Source: Chloroflexia bacterium SDU3-3
GTDB lineage: Bacteria > Chloroflexota > Chloroflexia > Chloroflexales > Roseiflexaceae
Direction of reading: 5' to 3'
NCBI GenBank assembly: GCA_009268125.1
Contig: WBOU01000002.1
Location: 124,001 to 188,000 of the forward strand
DNA: 64,000 nt
Below are positions 30,853-38,238 of this stretch, one piece after another. Position 1 is the first letter of the stretch, and each line of letters starts with the position of its first letter. The notes under the pieces are model-generated. The model saw nothing but the letters and a program-made list of their open reading frames with translations. It was not told the DNA's origin and made no database searches. A program made the position numbers and the translations under genes.

Positions 30853-31034
30853 GGTGGGTGGATGCCCTACGCGGGCGGCGCCTAGGGGCCAGCCCCTAGG
30901 AACCCCGCGAGGGGGTGTCAGCCCCTTCGAAACCCCCAATGTTCGGCGTTCCTATGTCGTTTCCTGGCGGCTAATGTTCGTGCATATGGCCATCAAAACA
31001 TTATTGGCACCTTCGCCGCATGGGCCGGGTGAGA
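30853..31034 (+). repeat. ~185-bp dispersed structured repeat, copy 3
   Basis: Starts GGTGGGTGGATGCCCTACG and ends CACCTTCGCCGCATGGGCC. It is close to copy 2 along its whole length, with the first hairpin CCTAGGGG-CCAG-CCCCTAGG perfectly conserved. Confidence 0.88.
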
Positions 31035-31124
31035 GGGGGTATTGTGACCATTGCTGTCATTGACACCCCACACAATGGTGGCAATGCGTTCCCACGAGTG
31101 TAGGGGCGGGTCTTGTGCCCGCCC

Positions 31125-31183
31125 CATCGCCATGCGCCGCAGGCATCGGATTCGAAATCCGATGCCTGCGGCGCATGGCGATG
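31125..31183. repeat. Perfect 28-bp inverted repeat with 3-nt loop
   Basis: CATCGCCATGCGCCGCAGGC... pairs perfectly for 28 bp around CGA. A second small hairpin (CGTGCGAT/ATCGCACG) follows at once, and a GGGCGGG/CCCGCCC hairpin precedes it. The three sit together between the ~185-bp repeat and the SAM hydrolase promoter. There is no T-run. Confidence 0.92.
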
Positions 31184-31294
31184 CGTGCGATCGTTCATCG
31201 CACGGTATCCGATGATGCCGGTGCCTCCGGCGCGGGATGGCCCAAGGCCCGCCCATAGGGTGATGATGACATGGGTGGCGTGGCAGCACCTATC

Positions 31295-31336
31295 GTGTCT
31301 TCGTGGTTTTTGTTTCCTTGGTGTCTTGGTGGTAAG
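31295..31336 (-). repeat. Dispersed CACCAAG/ACGAAG repeat, inverted copy 4
   Basis: GTGTCTTCGTGG, a T-rich spacer, then CCTTGGTGTCTTGGTGGTAA. A compact reverse-orientation copy ending 30 bp before the -10 of the SAM hydrolase gene. Confidence 0.8.
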
Positions 31337-31366
31337 AACGCTCTGCTGAGCGCGTTGCCTGCTTCA

Positions 31367-31375
31367 TGGTATCAT
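31367..31375 (+). promoter_or_regulatory. Extended -10 promoter (TGGTATCAT)
   Basis: TG-G-TATCAT. Initiation near 31382 gives a ~36-nt leader containing GAGGGGG before the ATG at 31418. Confidence 0.55.
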
Positions 31376-31417
31376 CTTCTCGGCGACGGAAAGCCGCACG
31401 AGAGGGGGACCTATACC

Positions 31418-32233
31418 ATGCAACCAAGCGGGATCGTGACGCTCACAACCGATTTTGGTAGCTCCGATAGCTATGTTGGCATCATGAAAGGTGTGATTCT
31501 GGGTGTGAATCGCGCCGCGCAGATGGTGGATATCACCCACGAGATCAGGCCGCAGAACATCCAGCAGACTGCCTATATGGTGCAGACGTTCTACCGCTTT
31601 TTCCCGCAGGGCACGGTGCATGTGATCGTGGTGGACCCTGGCGTGGGCAGCGAGCGCCAGGCCATCGCGCTGCAGACGCCCGAGGCCACGTTTGTGGCCC
31701 CCGACAACGGCGTGCTCACCTACGCCTACCGCGAGGCCCTGGCGCGCTGGGGTGCCGAGCAGGTGCGGGTACATGCGCTCACCGAGCCGCGCTTCTGGCT
31801 GCCCGATGTGAGTCGTACCTTCCACGGGCGCGATGTGTTCGCCCCGGTGGCCGCCCACCTCTCCAGAGGCGTGGGCGTCGAGCAGCTGGGGCCGCAGCTG
31901 GCTGGCCTGCACGAGGCCCAGCTCGATGAGCCATCGGTGGACTGGCGCGGCGCGCTGGTGGGCCAGATCATCCACGTGGATCACTTTGGCAACTACATCA
32001 CCAATATCTGCCCGCAGCACATCGCGCAGTCGGGCCTTGGCCAGAAGTTCGCCATCGAGATCCTGGATGAGCGGATCACCAAGATCTGCGACACCTACGC
32101 CGAGGGCGAGGTGGGCGTGCTGATTGCGCTGTTCGGCAGCAGCGGCAGGCTGGAGCTGTCGGTGCGCAACGGCAGCGCGGCGCATCTGCTGGGCGTGGGC
32201 GTGGGCGATAATGTGAAGGTCTGGCCTGCGTAG
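31418..32233 (+). CDS. SAM hydrolase (SAM hydroxide adenosyltransferase, DUF62)
   Basis: A 271-residue member of the fluorinase/chlorinase superfamily that hydrolyses S-adenosylmethionine to adenosine and methionine. N-terminal TLTTDFGSSDSYVGIMKG, VVDPGVGSERQ (catalytic Asp and Arg), FVAPDNGVLT, TFHGRDVFAPVAAHL (catalytic His) and, in the C-terminal domain, HVDHFGNYITNI. The halogenase-specific insertion is not apparent, so water is the expected nucleophile. GAGGGGG lies nine bases before the chosen ATG, and the frame upstream of it is repeat DNA. Role: SAM turnover control; a single gene here. Confidence 0.92.
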   Translation: MQPSGIVTLTTDFGSSDSYVGIMKGVILGVNRAAQMVDITHEIRPQNIQQTAYMVQTFYRFFPQGTVHVIVVDPGVGSERQAIALQTPEATFVAPDNGVLTYAYREALARWGAEQVRVHALTEPRFWLPDVSRTFHGRDVFAPVAAHLSRGVGVEQLGPQLAGLHEAQLDEPSVDWRGALVGQIIHVDHFGNYITNICPQHIAQSGLGQKFAIEILDERITKICDTYAEGEVGVLIALFGSSGRLELSVRNGSAAHLLGVGVGDNVKVWPA

Positions 32234-32349
32234 TTGGGCACATGGGCTAGTCGGCTGCGGCAATGGTGCCGCCCGACAACTGCTGTCAATCTACGGTGTG
32301 ATGTAGCACTATTTTTCCTCTCGCTCTCATCTTCTGGCCCGCGTGGCTA

Positions 32350-32358
32350 TGGTATACT
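32350..32358 (+). promoter_or_regulatory. Extended -10 promoter (TGGTATACT)
   Basis: TG-G-TATACT 38 bp before the GTG start of the amidase gene. It lies inside a longer open frame and so argues for the downstream start. Confidence 0.65.
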
Positions 32359-32395
32359 GGTTCCCCAACGTTATCCCTATGTCAAGGAACCTGGC

Positions 32396-33502
32396 GTGCC
32401 ATTTCGAACTCCTCGTCTGACCCATACCCTTTTTGCAGCCGCTCTGCCGCTTACCCTCTTTATGGGCATGCTGCACAGCCCCGGGCTGATAGATTCGGCA
32501 GGCGTGCCTGGGCCGCAGTCGGTGCTGGCCTTCCCGCCCACCCTCACCGCATCGCCCATCCCGCCCACCGCCACGCTCACCCCCACGCCCACCATCACGC
32601 CCTTCCCCTCGGCCCAGCCCACCCCCGACCCGGCCCAGCCCACGGCGCAGCCGCGCAGCGGGGTGCGCATCGGCCTGCAGGCGGGGCACTGGAAGTCCAG
32701 CGAGCTGCCCGACGAGCTGGCGCGGCTGCGCACTTCCACCGGCACATCCGCCGGGGGCGTGCGCGAGGTCGACCTGAATCTGGCCGTGGCCCAGCGTGTG
32801 GCCGAGATGCTGCGCACCCGTGGGATCGAGGTGGATGTGCTGCCCGCCACGGTGCCGCCCAGCTATCTGGCCGATGCCTTCGTGGCCATCCACGCCGATG
32901 GGTCGAGCAGCACCAAGCCCAGCGGCTACAAGGCCAGCGCGCCGTGGCGCGCATCCCCGGCCTCGCAGCACCTGCTAGAGGCGATGATCGCCGAGTACGG
33001 CACCGCCACCAAGCTGAAGCAGGATGGCGCGATCACCATGAACATGCGCGGCTACTTCGCCTTTAACTGGATGCGCCACACCCACGCGGTGGCGAAGACC
33101 ACGCCCGCGATCATCCTGGAGATGGGCTTCTTGACCAATGCATCCGACCGCAGCTTCATGGTCAACCGCCAGGATCGGGTGGCGGTGGGCATTGCCAATG
33201 GCATCATCCGCTACCTGAACGAGCGCAATGCCAACGACCTCGCGGCCCTGCAGCCGCCCGAGTTCAAGACCAAGCGCCCGGCCTCGGCGGATGGCGTGCT
33301 GGTGCGCGCCTCGCCCTCGGATACGGCCAAGGTGATCTACGAGGCGAGCGCGAACACGCGGCTGTTCCCCTTCCAGGAGCGCGATGGCTGGCTTCAGGTG
33401 GTGGTGCGCGGCGCGGGCAACGTGGTGGGCTGGGTGCGCGGCGACCAGCTGGTGGACAGCACCGACCCAGCGCCCACGCCGCCGCCCGCATCCGACACCT
33501 AG
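32396..33502 (+). CDS. Exported N-acetylmuramoyl-L-alanine amidase with SH3-like domain
   Basis: A 368-residue cell-wall hydrolase. A signal peptide (about 1-25), a Thr/Pro tether (ATLTPTPTITPFPS), then an Amidase_3 domain: GLQAGHWK (zinc His), GVREVDLNLAVA (zinc Glu), VAIHADGSSS (zinc His) and IILEMGFLTN (catalytic Glu). A C-terminal bacterial SH3-like segment (VLVRASPSDTAKVIYEA..GWVRGDQLV) probably binds peptidoglycan. It cleaves the MurNAc-L-Ala bond in wall turnover or cell separation. GTG start with AAGGA seven bases upstream; the promoter -10 lies inside the longer open frame. Confidence 0.9.
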   Translation: MPFRTPRLTHTLFAAALPLTLFMGMLHSPGLIDSAGVPGPQSVLAFPPTLTASPIPPTATLTPTPTITPFPSAQPTPDPAQPTAQPRSGVRIGLQAGHWKSSELPDELARLRTSTGTSAGGVREVDLNLAVAQRVAEMLRTRGIEVDVLPATVPPSYLADAFVAIHADGSSSTKPSGYKASAPWRASPASQHLLEAMIAEYGTATKLKQDGAITMNMRGYFAFNWMRHTHAVAKTTPAIILEMGFLTNASDRSFMVNRQDRVAVGIANGIIRYLNERNANDLAALQPPEFKTKRPASADGVLVRASPSDTAKVIYEASANTRLFPFQERDGWLQVVVRGAGNVVGWVRGDQLVDSTDPAPTPPPASDT

Positions 33503-33510
33503 CGCGCCCC

Positions 33511-33539
33511 GAGGCTCGGCACTGCGCCGGGCCTCTTTT
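33511..33539 (+). terminator. Intrinsic terminator after the amidase gene
   Basis: GAGGCTCGGC and GCCGGGCCTC form a 10-bp stem (one G-T) with a 5-nt loop and TTTT. The next gene begins only 15 bp later, so some read-through may be intended. Confidence 0.75.
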
Positions 33540-33554
33540 GTGCAAAGGTACCCC

Positions 33555-35132
33555 ATGCGCGAGATTTTGCTGCAGCTGGATGAGGAAGATCTGCCGCCGG
33601 TGGTCGAGCACCAGCCGGTGGAGTTTGTGGCCGCCCCGCCCGGCGAGGGCACGCTAGAGCTGGCGGTGGATGGGCTGGCGCTGGAGCCGTTTCTGCGCCC
33701 CGGCGATGCGCACTGGCGCTGGCGCTGGAACCCCGGCGCGGCGGCTGGCCTGCACACCGTGGCGCTGCGCGGCGCGGGCGGCGCGCGCACTTGGGTGCTG
33801 CGGGCCGAGCCGCGCAAGATCGACCAGGAGCGCTACGCCGCGCTGATCGACGACCTGCAGCAGGTGGGCTACGGGCTGGTGGCCTCGCTGGGCGGCAGCG
33901 CCGCCGAGGGCGCGGCGGGCCAGCCCCAGCCCGCCGAGAGCCTGCTCGACGCCTACTATGCCGCCATCCTCGGCCAGCTGCCCGCCTTCGAGCGCGCCGT
34001 GCGCCAGGTGGCGGCGCGCCCGCACGAGCTGCTGGCACCCCAGGGCCAGCGCGGGCCGCTCGACCTGGCCCGCCAGGTGGATCCCGCCGCCCTGGCCCGC
34101 ATGGCCGAGGGCGCGCTCGACCCCGCGCCCCCCGGCGTGGCCGACACCCTGCAGCAGGCGCTGCGCCCCGGCGGCGGCATGCTGCCGCGCGAGGTCGAGC
34201 AGCCCGCCCCTAGCCCCACGCTCGATATCTACGAGCACCGCCTGCTGGGCCACCTGCTTGGCCTGCTGCTGCTGCGCACGCGCCAGATCCACGCCCTGGC
34301 CGAGGGCGGGCTGCAGCGCGTGGGCCAGCTGCCCACGGCCCGCGCCGCACGCCTGCGCGAGATCGCCCAGTCCAGCGCCGCCGCCGAGCGCAGCCTGCGC
34401 GGCTTGCGCGCCCTGCCGCTGCTGGATGCGGTCGGCCCGCTGACGAGCTTCCACGGCCCCACCGCGCTGCTGCAGCGCGACCCACGCTACCGCACGATCT
34501 ACCAGATGTGGCAGGCCCTGCGCCAGCAGCCCGCGTTTTCATTCCAAAGCCCGCTGCTCAGCATCCCGATCGCCGATCTGCCCCAGCTGTACGAGTCGTG
34601 GTGCGCGCTGCAGGTGGCCGCCGCACTGCTGGCGGCAGGCGGCGAGGTGCGCTCGCAGCGGCTGGTGCGCCCCGCCGCCGATGGCGATGCGCTGGCCACC
34701 GTGGGACTGGCCACCGACGCGCCGCTGCTGGTGATCGCGCGCGGCGACGCCGAGCTGCGCCTGCGCTACCAGCCGCGCTATCGCCCCGGCGCGGGCGCAG
34801 TGCGGCTGCGCTCGCTCGATCGCCACACCCGCACGCCCGACCTTGCCATCGAGGTCTGGCGCGCCGGGGCCGCGCCGCAGGTGCTGGTGCTGGATGCCAA
34901 GTATCGGCTGGATGACGACGGGCGCGGCGTGCCCCAGGATGCCCTGGCCGAGGCCTACGCCTACCGTGGGGCTATCGGCTACGGCGGGGCGGGGGCGGTG
35001 CGCCGCGCGCTGCTGCTCTACCCTGGGGCGGCCAGCGAGCGGTACCCCAGCGGGGTGGGCGTGGTGGCCGCGCTGCCTGGCCAGCTGGGCGATCTGGCGG
35101 GCGCGCTGGCCGAGGCGCTTGGCGAGGGGTAG
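33555..35132 (+). CDS. DUF2357 protein with PD-(D/E)XK nuclease domain
   Basis: A 525-residue protein of the DUF2357 family (COG1700). A beta-rich N-terminal domain (about 1-85), a long helical middle with DUF2357 features (FHGPTALLQRDPRYRTIYQMW) and a C-terminal restriction-like nuclease: TPDLAIEVW near 427-435 and VLVLDAKYRLDD near 445-456 supply the Asp and the D-x-K core. Relatives usually pair with a McrB-like AAA+ motor in restriction systems, but no such gene lies next to it. It may be an orphan nuclease or work with a distant partner. AAAGG lies eight bases before the ATG. Confidence 0.8.
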   Translation: MREILLQLDEEDLPPVVEHQPVEFVAAPPGEGTLELAVDGLALEPFLRPGDAHWRWRWNPGAAAGLHTVALRGAGGARTWVLRAEPRKIDQERYAALIDDLQQVGYGLVASLGGSAAEGAAGQPQPAESLLDAYYAAILGQLPAFERAVRQVAARPHELLAPQGQRGPLDLARQVDPAALARMAEGALDPAPPGVADTLQQALRPGGGMLPREVEQPAPSPTLDIYEHRLLGHLLGLLLLRTRQIHALAEGGLQRVGQLPTARAARLREIAQSSAAAERSLRGLRALPLLDAVGPLTSFHGPTALLQRDPRYRTIYQMWQALRQQPAFSFQSPLLSIPIADLPQLYESWCALQVAAALLAAGGEVRSQRLVRPAADGDALATVGLATDAPLLVIARGDAELRLRYQPRYRPGAGAVRLRSLDRHTRTPDLAIEVWRAGAAPQVLVLDAKYRLDDDGRGVPQDALAEAYAYRGAIGYGGAGAVRRALLLYPGAASERYPSGVGVVAALPGQLGDLAGALAEALGEG

Positions 35133-35133
35133 C

Positions 35134-35163
35134 AAAAAACCTGCGCTTGCGGCGCAGGTTTTG
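35134..35163. terminator. Bidirectional intrinsic terminator
   Basis: AAAACCTGCGC and GCGCAGGTTTT around TTGCG, with A/T runs on both sides. It terminates the DUF2357 gene on the plus strand and the tRNA unit on the minus strand. Confidence 0.9.
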
Positions 35164-35165
35164 TG

Positions 35166-35241
35166 TGGTGGAGTAGAGGAGGTTCGAACTCCTGACCCCG
35201 ACACTGCCAGTGTCGTGCTCTCCCAACTGAGCTACTACCCC
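35166..35241 (-). tRNA. tRNA-Ala (anticodon GGC)
   Basis: A 76-nt cloverleaf. Acceptor GGGGTAG/CTACTCC has the G3-U70 wobble that specifies alanine, discriminator A, and CCA is encoded. D arm AGCTCAGTTGGGAGAGC, anticodon arm CGACA-CTGGCAG-TGTCG (anticodon GGC), T arm AGGAGTTCGAACCTCCT. Second in a two-tRNA transcript with the Ala-CGC gene. Confidence 0.97.
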
Positions 35242-35257
35242 ATAGATTGTGTGTTGA

Positions 35258-35333
35258 TGGTGGAGGTGAGGAGGTTCGAACTCCTGACCTCGACAGTGCG
35301 ATTGTCGCGCTCTCCCAACTGAGCTACACCCCC
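35258..35333 (-). tRNA. tRNA-Ala (anticodon CGC)
   Basis: A 76-nt cloverleaf. Acceptor GGGGGTG/CACCTCC with G3-U70, discriminator A, and CCA encoded. Anticodon arm CGACA-ATCGCAC-TGTCG (anticodon CGC). D and T arms are nearly identical to the neighbouring Ala-GGC gene, which suggests tandem duplication followed by anticodon change. Transcribed first, from a near-consensus promoter. Confidence 0.97.
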
Positions 35334-35345
35334 TCAACGCGCGCT

Positions 35346-35374
35346 AGTATAGCATAGGGCCATGCCTTTGTCAA
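35346..35374 (-). promoter_or_regulatory. tRNA promoter, TTGACA-17-TATACT with extended -10
   Basis: On the minus strand, consensus -35 TTGACA, a 17-bp spacer and TGC-TATACT, ending 12 bp before the first tRNA base. It is the strongest promoter by eye in the window, as expected for tRNA. Confidence 0.93.
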
Positions 35375-35523
35375 ATTGGCCCAAAACGCCGATCTTCCAG
35401 CCCGCGCGGGTTCTCTGCAACGGTTTGCGCTGCGGCTACGTCATAGCACCATGCGACCTATGGCGTAGGCTGATAAGCGCATCCTGATCGTTTATACCCG
35501 ATAGAGGGGCACGCTGCGAAAGT

Positions 35524-35532
35524 TGCTATAAT
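35524..35532 (+). promoter_or_regulatory. Extended -10 promoter (TGCTATAAT)
   Basis: TG-C-TATAAT. Initiation near 35539 coincides with an ATG that opens a 31-codon frame overlapping the kinase start in another frame. The kinase leader is ~52 nt. Confidence 0.7.
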
Positions 35533-35590
35533 AGTTTTATGAGGCCTTCTTGGGCGTGGACCAACATTCATCACAGTAGGATCTTTATTC

Positions 35591-38182
35591 ATGACCAGCC
35601 TGAACCTTCTAGGGCAGACTATCGACGGCTTTGAGATTCTGAGCGAGCTTGGGCGCGGCGGGATGGCGGTGGTCTACCGCGCCCGCCAGCAGATGCCCAG
35701 CCGCTATGTCGCGCTGAAGGTGCTGCCGCCCGAGTTTGGCCGCGATGCCAGCTACATCGCCCGCTTCCGGCAAGAGGCCGACAGCGCCGCCGCGCTGGAG
35801 CACCCGCACATTGTGCCGATCTACGCCTTTGGCTCGTCGGAGAGCCTGCACTATATCGCGATGAAGCTGGTCTCGGGGAGGACGCTCAAGAGCCTGATCG
35901 ATGTGCAGGGTGCGATGCGGCTGGAAGATACGATTGTGGTGCTTGAGCAGATCGCCGACGCGCTCGACTACGCCCACCGCAACGGCGTGATCCACCGCGA
36001 TATCAAGCCCTCGAATGTGATGCTGGATGATGGCGGCTGGGTCTACCTCACCGACTTCGGCCTGGCGCGCGGGATGACATCCTCGCTGCTGACCCAGACC
36101 GGCACCGTGATGGGCACGCCCGCCTACATGTCGCCCGAGCAGGCCGAGGGCCGCACCAACATCGGCCCCGCATCCGATCTCTACTCGCTGGGCGTGATTA
36201 TCTACGAGATGCTGACCGGCCAGATGCCGTTTGAGGCCGAGACCTCGCAGGGCGTGCTGGTGGCGCGGCTCTACCAGCCGCCCCGCCCGCCCCGCCAGCT
36301 GCGCCCCGAGCTTTCGCCCGAGGTCGAGGCGATCATCCTGCGCGCGCTGGGCCGCCAGCCCGAAGATCGTTTCCCGTCGGCCCGCGATCTGGTGTCGGCC
36401 CTGCGCGATGCCGAGCGCGCCGAGGACAGCGCGCCGCCCGCCGCCGCCGAGTATGCGCCCGCCCCTGTCGTCGAGACTGTCCCGACGGTGGCCATGCCCC
36501 TGACGCGTCCTGTTGCGCCCACGCCCACGCCGCTGCCCACGCCGCCCGTGGGTGTACCGCATGCTGCGCCGCCCCACGTGGGGCGCACGCGCCACGCGCC
36601 GCCGCACGCGGTGCCGAGCACCGGCCCGACCATGGCCCTGCCCACCATGGGCGATACGATCGCGGTCGGCCAGCGGCCCGGCGCCCACGACCACGCCGCC
36701 CGCCCCAAGCGCAGCTGGCGCGGCTGCCTCGTCGGCTGCGCCATCGCGGGCGTGCTGATGCTGGGTGGCGCCGCCGGGGGCGCATACCTAGTCTACACCT
36801 ACGGCGTCCAGATCTCGCAGGCCGATGATGCGCGGCGCATGCTGGCCACCAGCGGCGATATGAAGGCCTCAATTGCCTCGCTTGAGCAGCTGCAGGCGGC
36901 CCACCCCGATCTCGATGAGGCCAAAGAGTATCTGGCGCTGACCTACCTGCTGAGCGGGCGGAATGCCGATGCGGTGCGGCTTGCGGAGCCTTTCGCGGAC
37001 AAGGGCATGTACCCGCCGCTCGGCGGCGTGGTGCTGGCCATGGCCAAGGCCGAGCGCGGCGAGTATCAGCACGCCCTAGAGGCGATCGATCAGGCGATCG
37101 ACCACGATAGCGGCTACGCGCTGGCCTACGCCGTGCGGGCCTCGATCAACGCCGACCGCGGGGCCGCCAGCTTCGACCGCGACCTGTTTTCCAAGGCCGC
37201 CCACGATCTGGATCTGGCCAATGTGAAGCTCTCGAACGAAGACCCGCTCGACCGCGCGCTGATCTTTGCCGCCACGGCCCACGTCCACCGCCAGAGCTAC
37301 GAGCTGAGCGACGACAGCGCCGAGCTGGCGAAGGCCTCCGAGGCGCTGGAGCAGGCGGTGAAGCTTCAGCCCAAGCTAGCCTACTTCCACGCCGAGCTGG
37401 GCTATATCTACAGCGCCCAGGGTGAGCACGATAAGGCGCGACAGGCCTTCCAGGATGCGCTGGATGCCGATCACGGCTATGTGCACGCGCAGGTGGGCCT
37501 GGGCTGGAACGCCTACTATACCAAGGACTACGAGGCGGCGGTGCGGCTGTTCGATCAGGCTATCCAGATGCGCTCCGACGATGCCGACGCCCACCTGGGC
37601 AAGAGCTACGCCCTGGCCGAGCTGAGCACCCCCGACTACCAGGCCGCCGTTGCCGAGGCACGGCTGGCCGCTAGCCTGGCCCCCGACCGCCTGGATGTGC
37701 AGAGCGAGCTGGGCTGGGCCTACCGCAATCTGGGCAGCAGCCTGAGCGATAATGCCGCCCGCAAGGATCAGTACACCCAGGCCGAGCAGCAGTTCCGCCG
37801 CGTGCTTGAGAAGAACGACCGCTTCTTCGATGCGCAGCTGGGGCTTGGCTGGGCGCTGCAGGATCTTGCTTTGCTGATCGGGGATGATGCCAAGCTGCAC
37901 GATTCGCTCGATACCCTCGATCGCGCACTTGAGCTGAAGAAGAACCAGCCGTACGCGCTGAATGCACGCGGCTGGACCAACTACCACCTGAACGAATATG
38001 ACGATGCCCTGGATGATTTCAACCAGGCGCTGGAGCGCGACGCGCAGTATGGCGACGCGCTGCTAGGCAAGGGCCGCACGCTTGTGGCGCTGGAGAAGCC
38101 CGATGAGGCGAAGGTGGTGTTTCAGGCAGCGGTGGATGCCGGAAGTACAACGGCGCAGTATGATCTCGACGAGCTTAAGTAG
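35591..38182 (+). CDS. Transmembrane Ser/Thr protein kinase with TPR sensor region
   Basis: An 863-residue Hanks-type kinase. Kinase domain about 12-275: GRGGMAVVY P-loop, catalytic Lys43 (ALKVL), HRDIKPSN (Asp137), DFG near 155, and the activation end MGTPAYMSPEQ. A Pro/Ala-rich juxtamembrane linker follows, with one TM helix near 380-400 (GCLVGCAIAGVLMLGGAAGGAYLVY). The external half is about 450 residues of TPR-like repeats, with clear units such as YFHAELGYIYSAQGEHDKAR and YALNARGWTNYHLNEYDDAL. The TPR part would sense or bind proteins outside the membrane. AGGA lies upstream of the ATG. A 15-bp hairpin terminates it. Confidence 0.93.
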   Translation: MTSLNLLGQTIDGFEILSELGRGGMAVVYRARQQMPSRYVALKVLPPEFGRDASYIARFRQEADSAAALEHPHIVPIYAFGSSESLHYIAMKLVSGRTLKSLIDVQGAMRLEDTIVVLEQIADALDYAHRNGVIHRDIKPSNVMLDDGGWVYLTDFGLARGMTSSLLTQTGTVMGTPAYMSPEQAEGRTNIGPASDLYSLGVIIYEMLTGQMPFEAETSQGVLVARLYQPPRPPRQLRPELSPEVEAIILRALGRQPEDRFPSARDLVSALRDAERAEDSAPPAAAEYAPAPVVETVPTVAMPLTRPVAPTPTPLPTPPVGVPHAAPPHVGRTRHAPPHAVPSTGPTMALPTMGDTIAVGQRPGAHDHAARPKRSWRGCLVGCAIAGVLMLGGAAGGAYLVYTYGVQISQADDARRMLATSGDMKASIASLEQLQAAHPDLDEAKEYLALTYLLSGRNADAVRLAEPFADKGMYPPLGGVVLAMAKAERGEYQHALEAIDQAIDHDSGYALAYAVRASINADRGAASFDRDLFSKAAHDLDLANVKLSNEDPLDRALIFAATAHVHRQSYELSDDSAELAKASEALEQAVKLQPKLAYFHAELGYIYSAQGEHDKARQAFQDALDADHGYVHAQVGLGWNAYYTKDYEAAVRLFDQAIQMRSDDADAHLGKSYALAELSTPDYQAAVAEARLAASLAPDRLDVQSELGWAYRNLGSSLSDNAARKDQYTQAEQQFRRVLEKNDRFFDAQLGLGWALQDLALLIGDDAKLHDSLDTLDRALELKKNQPYALNARGWTNYHLNEYDDALDDFNQALERDAQYGDALLGKGRTLVALEKPDEAKVVFQAAVDAGSTTAQYDLDELK

Positions 38183-38201
38183 GTTGGTCTGTAGCTGATT
38201 G

Positions 38202-38234
38202 GCGCGGGGTGGGGAATGCTTCCCCACCCCGCGC
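38202..38234. terminator. Hairpin between convergent genes
   Basis: GCGCGGGGTGGGGAA and its perfect complement around TGC, a 15-bp stem immediately before the hydrolase stop. No long T-run, but placement and stability suggest termination for both convergent genes. Confidence 0.75.
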
Positions 38235-38238
38235 TGCG

